A program made the translations under genes and the position numbers. A DNA stretch of 64,000 bases from an uncultured Oscillospiraceae bacterium (lineage in GTDB: Bacteria > Bacillota > Clostridia > Oscillospirales > Ruminococcaceae). The DNA is taken from NCBI GenBank assembly GCA_900539195.1, contig UQBC01000007.1, forward strand, positions 1 through 64,000, given 5' to 3'. Below are positions 23,208 to 31,094 of this stretch, piece by piece. The notes under the pieces are model-generated. The model had not been told where the DNA came from. It ran no database searches and was given only the letters and a program-made list of their open reading frames with translations. The first letter of the stretch is position 1; each line of letters starts with the position of its first letter.

Positions 23208-25172
23208 TTACTCGTCGGTCTGGGATTTATCCTTGTTGTAGTCATGCAGCATTCTTGTTCTTTTATGCGATTCCTTTTCAACGTACATCTTTGAGTCGGC
23301 TTTATTTATATAATAGTCTATATGGAGCTTTGAACCTTTCGGCAAAATACATCCGCCGAAGCTGCCGTGTACATTGTACGGCTTTTCGCTTGTCAGGTTG
23401 TATTCCGAAAGATATTCGTTGACCTTGTCGATATACGCATTCATCTCGCATTCACCCTTGCCTTTGCCGAATACGACATATTCATCGCCGCCGAAGCGTG
23501 CGCATATATCGTTCTCGTCTGCGGCGGACTTAAGTGCGTTTGCTATAGTGAGAATAGCGTTGTCACCCTCGTTGTGTCCGAAGTTGTCGTTTATCAGCTT
23601 CAGATTGTCAAGATCCACCGAAATGACCATACAGTCATCCTTAACTCCGTCCTCGGCATAATCGTTGTATATTCTGAAAAAGCCTCTGCGGTTGTACAGT
23701 GAGGTGAGCGGATCGGTGATATAGAGCATATCGATCTTCTTTGCGTATGCGTACAGCTCGTTCTGCCTGCGTACCGATTCTAAAAGCTGTGACATTGCCA
23801 TAGTGAGATAGTTCAGCAAATAGTTCATGCTGCTCCACGGATAGAAATTGAACGCAAGGTATCCCAGCGTATTATCCCTTATGTGAATAGGCGTGTACAA
23901 AATGAACTTGCTTTTGTCGGACATTTCATAGAAGTCGGGGAGCATTTCAGAAGTGGGAAATTCGGTTTCGCTCTGCGGCTTTTTATCTACGTATCTTGCT
24001 ATGCACTTCATAGTATCGCAGTAGCCGTGTCTGTGTACGGGACAGTTGTCTTCGATATCGTCGATTGAATCGTTTACAAGCGAGCTTTCCATAAAGTCTT
24101 TGCAGATACATATCCAGGAATTGTTGCACCATATTCTCGAAAGTGTCGCCGAAATATTCCTGCTTGCATCGTCAAATGTAGAGCAGTTTGCAAGCTCCTG
24201 TGCAATAGCCGCAGTTCTTATCGAAAAACGCCTTGTGTCATATAGTTCTTCAAACAGATCGTGCCTTTGCTTCGGCAGGAGATCAAGGGCGTTCTGCATA
24301 TTCGTACAGCGGCAGGATATACCGTAAATTATGTTGGGCGGAGTTATGCCGAGCTTTGCAGGCTTCTTGCCTCTGAGAAGAAGATCAGCCACGATATTGG
24401 CGGCCTCCTCGCCGGCTTTGTCGGCGAGTATCTTTGCGGTCGTGATATATCCGTTGGCCTCGTCTGTACCGTCCATTCCGGTGACGGCAATTTCGCCCGG
24501 CATATCAAAGCCCAGCTCAGACAACTTTATCATAACAGCCGACGCCATTGTATCATTTGCACAGACAATTGCTCCGCAGTCAAGATTTCCGTCCTCGTTC
24601 ATCTTTTCCACCTGCTGAATTGCAGGGGCGCTCCACAGATTGCCGTAATATATTCTTGACGGCTCTATAGGTATGTTGTGGCTTTTGAGTGCGTCAAGGA
24701 AGCCCGCAAGACGTTCGTCACTGGTAAAGTGGTTCTTTAATCCTCCCAGAAAATTCAGCTTTCTTATGCCGTGTCTTTCTATAAGATGATTTGTTATCAT
24801 CTCTATCTGGCGACGGTAGTCGGGCATTATGCAGTAGCAGTTGGGGTAATCATACTGTTTTCCGATTGTCAGCACGGGTACGTTCTTTTCTACCGCACGT
24901 TCGATAGTATGCCGTATCACTTCTTCGCTGCTGCTCAGATAAAAAGGAGCAATGACAAGCATATCAATAATATCATAGTTAGGCAGAGTGAAGATGTTTG
25001 TCTGACCTATATTATGCGGCGCTCCATCGTAGAAGCAGGTACAGCAGTTGAAGATATGTACATTTATAAGATTATCGCCGAGTACTTTACAAAAACCTTG
25101 TAAAAGCATTTTTCCGCCTTCAAGATCTCCGATACAGAAGGCAACATTTTTTCTGCCGCTTTTATTTTCCAC
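23208..25172 (-). CDS. Diguanylate cyclase with LacI-type sensor domain
   Basis: A 654-residue protein with no signal peptide or membrane segment. Residues about 8-280 are a periplasmic-binding-protein fold of the LacI/Peripla_BP_3 type (AIVCANDTMASAVMIKLSEL, GEIAVTGMDGTDEA) without the usual DNA-binding head. A middle region (about 310-480), Cys/His-containing and GAF-like, follows. A GGDEF domain (about 490-640) has an intact ARFGGDEY active site and DPLTSLYNRRGF. It should make cyclic di-GMP in response to a small, perhaps sugar-like ligand in the cytoplasm. The Arg of the RxxD inhibitory site is replaced (DEND precedes ICARFGGDE), so product feedback may be lost. Confidence 0.88.
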   Translation of the reverse strand: MENKSGRKNVAFCIGDLEGGKMLLQGFCKVLGDNLINVHIFNCCTCFYDGAPHNIGQTNIFTLPNYDIIDMLVIAPFYLSSSEEVIRHTIERAVEKNVPVLTIGKQYDYPNCYCIMPDYRRQIEMITNHLIERHGIRKLNFLGGLKNHFTSDERLAGFLDALKSHNIPIEPSRIYYGNLWSAPAIQQVEKMNEDGNLDCGAIVCANDTMASAVMIKLSELGFDMPGEIAVTGMDGTDEANGYITTAKILADKAGEEAANIVADLLLRGKKPAKLGITPPNIIYGISCRCTNMQNALDLLPKQRHDLFEELYDTRRFSIRTAAIAQELANCSTFDDASRNISATLSRIWCNNSWICICKDFMESSLVNDSIDDIEDNCPVHRHGYCDTMKCIARYVDKKPQSETEFPTSEMLPDFYEMSDKSKFILYTPIHIRDNTLGYLAFNFYPWSSMNYLLNYLTMAMSQLLESVRRQNELYAYAKKIDMLYITDPLTSLYNRRGFFRIYNDYAEDGVKDDCMVISVDLDNLKLINDNFGHNEGDNAILTIANALKSAADENDICARFGGDEYVVFGKGKGECEMNAYIDKVNEYLSEYNLTSEKPYNVHGSFGGCILPKGSKLHIDYYINKADSKMYVEKESHKRTRMLHDYNKDKSQTDE

Positions 25173-25267
25173 AGATACGTCCTCCTTCTATGAATTAAAA
25201 AATACTGAAAGTTTCCTCAAATCAAAACGTATCACACAATGTTTTATCGGGGATATAATATAAATTT

Positions 25268-25296
25268 AGTATACCACATTTGTATGCAAAAATCAA
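25268..25296 (-). promoter_or_regulatory. Promoter of the GGDEF gene
   Basis: TTGATT (25291-25296), 17-nt spacer, TATACT (25268-25273) on the minus strand. Confidence 0.8.
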
Positions 25297-25418
25297 GAAG
25301 ATTCGCTGAAAAATGATTATATCAGACACAGTTTTCACTGCTTTGCACCGCCTCTGTCAATGCTTGTCTTTCGTTGCACAACGAATTTCGGCGGTACGCC
25401 TAAAATCACACAAATTTA

Positions 25419-25447
25419 TTGCATTTTCCGCTGATATGTGATACAAT
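25419..25447 (+). promoter_or_regulatory. Promoter of the MetRS-like gene
   Basis: TTGCAT (25419-25424), 17-nt spacer, TACAAT (25442-25447). The leader is only about 36 nt, too short for a T-box. It also rules out the in-frame ATG at 25419 as the start. Confidence 0.75.
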
Positions 25448-25490
25448 AAATTCTATAAAATTGTATAAACTTCATCGAGGAGTGTTGAAA

Positions 25491-27533
25491 TTGGAAAACG
25501 GTAACAAAAACAACAATAATTATAAAAGCAACAAGCCGTCAAAGGATAACAGACCGTCCTTCCCGAAAAGAGCGGTAATCACAGGCGGTATGCCTTACGG
25601 TAATAAACAGCTTCATTTCGGTCATGTCGGCGGTGTGTTCGTATTTGCGGATACCTACGCAAGATTTCTGCGTGACCGTATCGGTAAGGATAATGTAATT
25701 TTCGTATCGGGTACAGACTGCTACGGCTCGCCTATTGCAGAAAGCTACAGAAAGCTGAAGGAAAGCGGAGAGTTTGACGGTACTATTGAGGATTTTGTAA
25801 GGAAAAATCACGAGAGCCAGGAAAAAACGCTCAGAGATTACGATATAAGCCTCGACCTGTTCGGTGCGTCCGCACTGGATGAGCCTGCAAAGATACACAA
25901 CGTAGTATCCGACAAATTTATCAGAAGGCTGTACGAAAACGGTCAGCTTGAAAAAATTACCACCTCGCAGTTCTATGACGAAAAGGCAGGCGTGTTCTTA
26001 AACGGCAGACAGGTAATAGGCAAATGCCCCGTTCTCGGCTGTCAGTCGGAAAAGGGCTATGCGGACGAGTGCGACCTCGGACATCAGTATATGCCGTCAA
26101 GCCTTATCGACCCCAAAAGTACGCTGACAGGCGAAACACCGGTAATGCGTGACGTTGTGAACTGGTACTTCCGCCTTACCGAGTACACAAAGCTGCTCGG
26201 CGAATATGTTGACAGAATAAAGAAGATGCCGAATGTCCGTTCTCTTGTTTCAAAGACTATCGGCGAGTTTCTTGAACCGCCCGTTGTTCATATCAAGAAA
26301 GAGCTGCGTGAGGATTATGAGAAGATAAAGGATCTGCTTGCGCATCATACGCTGACGGACGACCCGAAAAAGCCTTCGTTCACGATATGCTTCGACACGC
26401 TTGACGAGCGTGATGCGGCAACGGAGATCATGGCACATCACGGTCTGCGTTTCAGAACAGGCAAGACGCTTGTTCCGTTCAGACTTACAGGTAATATCGA
26501 GTGGGGCGTAAAGGCTCCCGACCTTGAGGATGAAAAGGGACTTACCGTATGGGTATGGCCCGAGTCGCTCTGGGCACCTATCTCATTTACTTGCGCTTAT
26601 CTCAAGAGCAAGGGTATTGATATGGAGCATTACAAGGATTACTGGTGCTCAAAGGATTCACAGGTATATCAGTTTATCGGCTCGGATAACATCTACTTCT
26701 ACGGTGTTGCGGAAATGGCAATGTTCATGGCGCTGAAAAAGGGCGAGATAACCTCCGACCCTGAGGACGGCGAAATGCAGCTTCCTATCCTCGTTGCAAA
26801 CAACCACATTCTGTTCCTTGACAAGAAAGCAAGCAGCAGCGGCTCAATAAAGCCTCCTATGGCGGCGGATCTGCTGAACTACTATACAGCCGAACAGCTC
26901 CGTATGCACTGGCTCGGACTCGGACTCGGCACAAGGAGCGTCAGCTTCCAGCCCAAGCCCTATAACCCCGATGCAAAGCCTGAGGACAACGACCCTGTTG
27001 TAAAGGAAGGCTTCCTGCTTTCAAACGTGTTCAACAGAGCTATACGTTCCTGCTTCTATTACGCTCAGAAGTATTTTGACGGCAAGATGCCCGTAGGCAC
27101 ACCCGATGCGGACGTTGTCGCAGAGTGCGAAAAGGCTATTCTTGAATATGAGCGTTATATGTATAAGTTTGAGTTCCACCAGGTGACCTATGTGCTTGAT
27201 TCGCTTGTAAGAAAGTCGAGCAAGGTATGGTCAAAGCTCAGTCGTGAGGCTGATGCGGCAGATGATAACGAGCTTCGTAAAAAGACGCTTATCAACGTGT
27301 TCCACTATATAAGAACAGCCGCACTCCTTCTGCACCCCCTCGCTCCCGAGGGTACGGAGATGCTCAGAGAGTATCTCGGATTCGGCGAGGACTTCTGGAG
27401 TTGGGATCATGTGTTTGAAGGAATGGACTACTTCTGCAAGGGCGAAAGCGAGCATCAGCTTAAGTTCCTTGAGCCGAGAGTTGACTTCTTCAAAAAGCAT
27501 CCATCACAGCTTGCAGGCAGTGAAGAAAATTAA
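25491..27533 (+). CDS. Methionyl-tRNA synthetase-like class I synthetase, divergent
   Basis: A 680-residue protein related to the E. coli-type methionyl-tRNA synthetases. It has an HFGH version of the HIGH motif (LHFGHVGG), a Cys-rich knuckle (CPVLGC, then DECDLGHQY) and LIDPKSTLTGETP, followed by NWYFRL. The KMSKS loop reads LDKKASSSG, so the second Lys is Ser. The substrate-pocket stretch (FIGSDNIYFYGVAEMAMFMA) differs from the usual FIGKDIVYFH. There is no C-terminal tRNA-binding EMAP domain, and the first 25 residues are an Asn/Lys-rich extension. The start is the TTG at 25491, 8 nt after GAGGAG. It may be the cell's MetRS or a paralogue with another task. Confidence 0.75.
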   Translation: MENGNKNNNNYKSNKPSKDNRPSFPKRAVITGGMPYGNKQLHFGHVGGVFVFADTYARFLRDRIGKDNVIFVSGTDCYGSPIAESYRKLKESGEFDGTIEDFVRKNHESQEKTLRDYDISLDLFGASALDEPAKIHNVVSDKFIRRLYENGQLEKITTSQFYDEKAGVFLNGRQVIGKCPVLGCQSEKGYADECDLGHQYMPSSLIDPKSTLTGETPVMRDVVNWYFRLTEYTKLLGEYVDRIKKMPNVRSLVSKTIGEFLEPPVVHIKKELREDYEKIKDLLAHHTLTDDPKKPSFTICFDTLDERDAATEIMAHHGLRFRTGKTLVPFRLTGNIEWGVKAPDLEDEKGLTVWVWPESLWAPISFTCAYLKSKGIDMEHYKDYWCSKDSQVYQFIGSDNIYFYGVAEMAMFMALKKGEITSDPEDGEMQLPILVANNHILFLDKKASSSGSIKPPMAADLLNYYTAEQLRMHWLGLGLGTRSVSFQPKPYNPDAKPEDNDPVVKEGFLLSNVFNRAIRSCFYYAQKYFDGKMPVGTPDADVVAECEKAILEYERYMYKFEFHQVTYVLDSLVRKSSKVWSKLSREADAADDNELRKKTLINVFHYIRTAALLLHPLAPEGTEMLREYLGFGEDFWSWDHVFEGMDYFCKGESEHQLKFLEPRVDFFKKHPSQLAGSEEN

Positions 27534-27547
27534 ATTATTGCATCAGC

Positions 27548-27575
27548 ACCGCCGCCGTGAAAACACAGCGGCGGT
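27548..27575 (+). terminator. Hairpin after the MetRS-like gene
   Basis: ACCGCCGC (27548-27555) pairs with GCGGCGGT (27568-27575). No good T tract follows, so it may be a weak terminator or an mRNA stabiliser just before the methyltransferase gene. Confidence 0.5.
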
Positions 27576-27595
27576 ACTTTGTAAAGGATTTTTTT

Positions 27596-28390
27596 ATGAA
27601 TATAAAAGACAGCAACATTGACAATGGTAAGGTGTTTGACTGGGGCAGAACGTCGCATGATTACGCTAAGTACCGTGATATATATCCCGATGAGTTTTAC
27701 CGCAGAATAACTGACAGAGGACTTTGTGTGTCGGGACAGAGTGTGCTTGATATAGGAACGGGAACGGGTGTAATTCCCCGTAATATGCTACGCTTCGGTG
27801 CAAAGTGGACAGGTACGGATATATCACCCGAACAGATAGAACAGGCGAAACTGCTGTCGCAGGGTACGGATATAAAGTATTATGTCTCAGCCTCAGAAGA
27901 ATTGTCGTTTCCTGACAATTCGTTCGATGTTATAACCGCTTGCCAGTGTTTCTGGTACTTTGACCACGAAAAACTTATTCCTGAGTTCAGACGTATGCTT
28001 AAAAGCGGCGGAAGCCTTGTTGTTCTCTATATGGCGTGGCTACCGTTTGAAGATAAGATTGCAGGTATGAGCGAGGAGCTTGTATTGAAATATAATCCCG
28101 ACTGGAGCGGCAAGGGCGAAACAATACACCCGATACATATACCGCAGTGCTATGATGCTTATTTTGACAATGTCTACAGCGAAGAATATCCTCTCGATGT
28201 GCATTTCACACGAGAGAGCTGGAATGGCAGAGTGAAAGCCTGCCGGGGCATAGGAGCATCATTGCCTGAAGAAGAGATAAATTCGTGGGAAAAAGAGCAT
28301 ATAAAACTCCTTAAAACAAATGCACCGCCCGAATTTGATATACGTCATTACGGTGCAATCGTACATTTAAGACTTAAAGATAAAGGATAA
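27596..28390 (+). CDS. SAM-dependent methyltransferase
   Basis: A 264-residue cytoplasmic class I methyltransferase of the UbiE/Methyltransf_11 type. Motif I is VLDIGTGTGVIP and the acidic end of strand 2 is WTGTDISPEQI. FDVITACQCFWYF and LKSGGSLVVLYM follow. The substrate is unknown. The ATG at 27596 follows AAAGGA by seven T residues; an ATG 39 nt upstream lies in the preceding hairpin. mnmA starts 4 nt after its stop, so the two form an operon, although a direct functional link is not implied. Confidence 0.85.
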   Translation: MNIKDSNIDNGKVFDWGRTSHDYAKYRDIYPDEFYRRITDRGLCVSGQSVLDIGTGTGVIPRNMLRFGAKWTGTDISPEQIEQAKLLSQGTDIKYYVSASEELSFPDNSFDVITACQCFWYFDHEKLIPEFRRMLKSGGSLVVLYMAWLPFEDKIAGMSEELVLKYNPDWSGKGETIHPIHIPQCYDAYFDNVYSEEYPLDVHFTRESWNGRVKACRGIGASLPEEEINSWEKEHIKLLKTNAPPEFDIRHYGAIVHLRLKDKG

Positions 28391-28394
28391 AAAT

Positions 28395-29471
28395 ATGGAA
28401 AAATTAGCGATAGCGATGAGCGGCGGAGTGGACAGCTCGGTGGCGCTTGTGCTGTTGAAGGATAAATATGATGTCAGCGGCTACACGCTGAAACTGCACG
28501 ACAGCAGAGGAACGGACGACAGCGGACTTTGCGGTTCGGCAAGTGACATCGAGGACGCAAAGGCGATAGCGGCAAAATTCGGCGTACCTCATTATCTGCT
28601 TGATATGAGGGATTTGTTTTCCGATACTGTACAGAAAAGTTTCGCACAAAGCTATCTTTCGGGAAGAACGCCTAACCCCTGCGTAGAGTGCAACGAAACG
28701 ATAAAGTTCGGCGCACTGCTCGATGCAGTAAAAAACCGTGGTATAAACCACATTGCCACAGGTCATTATGTACGCAGTTGTTACGATGAAAAAAGCGGCA
28801 GATGGCTTTTGAAGAAAGCAATCAACGCAGACGGCACAAGCAACGCAAAGGATCAGTCATATGTGCTGTACCGATTAAGTCAGCAACAGCTTGCCGCAAG
28901 CGTTTTCCCTCTCGGTGAAATGACAAAGGACGAGATAAGGCATATTGCGGCAGACAGCGGACTTATCAACAGCGACAAGCCCGACAGTCAGGATATATGC
29001 TTTGTGCCGGACGGCGATTATGCCGGCTTTATCGAGCGTTATACAGGCAACGCCTACCCCGACGGCGATTTTCTCGATGAAAACGGCAACGTTATAGGCA
29101 GGCACAAGGGCGTTATATTTTACACGATAGGACAGAGGAGAGGAATAGGCACAGGATTTGGTAAACCAATGTATGTCATCGGAAAAAATGCCGATAATAA
29201 TACCGTAACGCTCGGCAGTAACGAGCTTCTTTTTACCGATACGCTGTATGCAGATAATCTTAACTGGATAGCGTTTGAATATCCCGAAAGCGAGTTTAAA
29301 TGCAGGGCAAAGACACGTTACAGACAGACCGAACAGCCGTGTACCGTATATCCGCAGGGCAGAAATAAGGTCAGGGTCGTGTTTGATGAAAAGATAAGAG
29401 CGGTAACTCCGGGACAGCACGTTGTGTTCTATGACGGCGATATAGTGCTCGGCGGCGGTGTAATAATGTAG
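28395..29471 (+). CDS. mnmA: tRNA-specific 2-thiouridylase MnmA
   Basis: A 358-residue cytoplasmic enzyme that thiolates U34 of tRNA for Lys, Glu and Gln. The PP-loop SGGVDSS (residues 9-15), the catalytic Cys96 in TPNPCVECN, KDQSYVLY (152-159) and the partner Cys202 in SQDICFVPDG are all intact. GQRRGIG and the C-terminal beta-barrel ending VLGGGVI complete the family pattern. Its length is typical. No cysteine desulfurase gene is adjacent. Confidence 0.96.
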   Translation: MEKLAIAMSGGVDSSVALVLLKDKYDVSGYTLKLHDSRGTDDSGLCGSASDIEDAKAIAAKFGVPHYLLDMRDLFSDTVQKSFAQSYLSGRTPNPCVECNETIKFGALLDAVKNRGINHIATGHYVRSCYDEKSGRWLLKKAINADGTSNAKDQSYVLYRLSQQQLAASVFPLGEMTKDEIRHIAADSGLINSDKPDSQDICFVPDGDYAGFIERYTGNAYPDGDFLDENGNVIGRHKGVIFYTIGQRRGIGTGFGKPMYVIGKNADNNTVTLGSNELLFTDTLYADNLNWIAFEYPESEFKCRAKTRYRQTEQPCTVYPQGRNKVRVVFDEKIRAVTPGQHVVFYDGDIVLGGGVIM

Positions 29472-29647
29472 AATTGTGAAAGTTTGACAAAAAGCGAGTT
29501 CACTTTTCATCTAATTTACACAAAACTATTCTTTTAATTTCACGAACAAGCATTATTATATAACCACAGTCAGCAAGGAAACAGAAAAGCAAACAAGCTG
29601 ACAGATTAAATTGCTATCTTCGATTTTCATATATATTTCCCCAAAGC

Positions 29648-29686
29648 AAAGAACTCCGGTGTAACAGCCGGAGTTCTTTGTTTTTA
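29648..29686 (+). terminator. Terminator after mnmA
   Basis: AAAGAACTCCGG/CCGGAGTTCTTT perfect 12-bp stem followed by GTTTTTA. The stretch 29472-29647 before it is A/T-rich with one weak inverted repeat, GTCAGC/GCTGAC, and no gene seen. Confidence 0.85.
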
Positions 29687-29745
29687 TGCGGTTGTCGCTA
29701 CGGTGCTTTTTCTCTTTGGAATATTGAATTTTTTGTTTCTGCCTA

Positions 29746-29774
29746 TTGACAAACCATCAGGTTCGTGTTATCAT
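29746..29774 (+). promoter_or_regulatory. Promoter of the GntR-ABC operon
   Basis: TTGACA (29746-29751), 17-nt spacer, TATCAT (29769-29774). Confidence 0.85.
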
Positions 29775-29776
29775 AT

Positions 29777-29803
29777 AACTGTACTAAGGAGAATAGTACA
29801 GTT
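29777..29803. promoter_or_regulatory. Operator of the YtrA-type regulator
   Basis: AACTGTACTA and TAGTACAGTT form a perfect 10-bp inverted repeat with a 7-bp spacer, covering the transcription start just after the -10 box. The position fits autorepression by the GntR protein encoded next. Confidence 0.75.
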
Positions 29804-29823
29804 ATTACGAAAGGCGGTGTGAT

Positions 29824-30198
29824 ATGTTTTCATTACGACTACAGGGCGGATTGCCTTTGTCAGAGCAGCTTGAGGCACGGATAGCTGAACTGATAATCAG
29901 CGGGGAAATGGCTGAAAACGAAAAACTGCCTGCTGTGCGTGAAGTCGCAAAGGAACTTACGATAAATCCGAATACTGTACAGAAAACCTACAGACAGCTT
30001 GAACAGAGGGGGCTTATATATTCTCTTCCGGGCAAAGGCAGTTATGTTGCCGAAAGATCGCAATATTCTTCAGCTGTATTGAAAAAGGCAACGGAGGAAT
30101 TCAGCCGTGCTGTAGGCGACGCAGTGAAATCCGGACTTACGAAAGAGATAATGACGGCGGTGATAGACGCTGTTATAAATAAGGAGGGTGAAATATGA
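29824..30198 (+). CDS. GntR-family regulator, YtrA subfamily
   Basis: A 124-residue cytoplasmic repressor. The N-terminal winged helix (about 10-75) reads GLPLSEQLEARIAELIISGE, LPAVREVAKELTINPNTVQK and TYRQLEQRGLIYSLPGKGSYV. A short helical tail for dimerisation follows, as in YtrA-type members, which lack an effector domain of any size. Its stop overlaps the ATPase start by four bases. Such regulators usually repress an adjacent ABC exporter and respond to cell-wall-active compounds; that response is inference here. Confidence 0.88.
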   Translation: MFSLRLQGGLPLSEQLEARIAELIISGEMAENEKLPAVREVAKELTINPNTVQKTYRQLEQRGLIYSLPGKGSYVAERSQYSSAVLKKATEEFSRAVGDAVKSGLTKEIMTAVIDAVINKEGEI

Positions 30199-31094
30199 TA
30201 AATGTTGATAATGTAACAAAACAATTCGGCGATTTCTATGCACTCAAGGATTGTACGATTAAAATAGGGAGCGGAAGCGCTTACGGATTGCTTGGCTCGA
30301 ACGGAGCGGGAAAATCAACACTGCTGCGTATCCTTGCAGGAATATACAGACAGGACAGCGGAGAGGTAACGATAGACGAAAGCGCTGTATATGATAACGT
30401 TGCCGTGAAGCAGAGAATATTCTATGTCAGCGATGATGTTGAGCAATATGCGAATATGACCCCCGATGATATGAAAAAAATGTATGAGATATTCTATCCG
30501 ACTTTTTCAACAGAAAAGTTTGAAAAGCTTATGAAGGCTATTGATCTGCCGAAAGATAAGCGTATGTCAACGTTCTCAAAGGGTATGAAACGTCAGGCGG
30601 CGGTTATATGCGGACTTGCGGCATCGACCGATATACTTCTGCTTGACGAGGCTTTTGACGGACTTGACCCTACTATGAGAATAAGCGTCAGAAAAATGCT
30701 TTTTGATGCTATGGCAGAAAATAACGGCACGGTTGTTATTTCATCACATAATCTGACCGAGATTGAGGAGCTGTGCGACAGCGTAGGTCTTGTTCATAAG
30801 GGTAGGGTCGTATTCGATCGTGAGCTTGACAGCGTCAAGGGAGATCTTCACAAGATACAGGTATCGTTTGAAAACGAGATGAAAATAAATGATTTTCCTG
30901 AGATCAATATAATTTCAATGAACACCCTGGGAAGCGTACAGAGCTTTATTGTAAGGGGCGACAGCGAAGAGGCCTGCCGCATAATGCGTGAAAAGGGCGC
31001 AAAATTCTGCGATGTGATACCGCTAACGCTCAATGAAATATTTATATATGAAATGGAGGGACTCGGATATGACTGCGGCGTGCTCGACGACTAA
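30195..31094 (+). CDS. ABC transporter ATP-binding protein
   Basis: A 299-residue ATPase of the BcrA/YtrB type. Walker A is GLLGSNGAGKSTLL. The signature is degenerate (MSTFSKGMKRQ in place of LSGGQ), as is common in this group. Walker B is ILLLDEAFDGLDP and the switch His lies in VVISSHNLTEIEE. The C-terminal 80 residues form a small extra domain. It is translationally coupled to the GntR gene before it, and the permease gene begins within its last 26 nt. Confidence 0.9.
   Translation: MINVDNVTKQFGDFYALKDCTIKIGSGSAYGLLGSNGAGKSTLLRILAGIYRQDSGEVTIDESAVYDNVAVKQRIFYVSDDVEQYANMTPDDMKKMYEIFYPTFSTEKFEKLMKAIDLPKDKRMSTFSKGMKRQAAVICGLAASTDILLLDEAFDGLDPTMRISVRKMLFDAMAENNGTVVISSHNLTEIEELCDSVGLVHKGRVVFDRELDSVKGDLHKIQVSFENEMKINDFPEINIISMNTLGSVQSFIVRGDSEEACRIMREKGAKFCDVIPLTLNEIFIYEMEGLGYDCGVLDD

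Noticed and set aside
22952..23281. Minus-strand frame of about 109 codons in the hairpin block
   Set aside because: It overlaps hairpins and the GGDEF 3' end, has no ribosome site and a Pro/Ser/Arg-rich composition typical of a chance frame in structured GC-rich DNA.
25448..25490. T-box leader for the MetRS-like gene
   Set aside because: Only about 36 nt lie between the predicted transcript start and the start codon.
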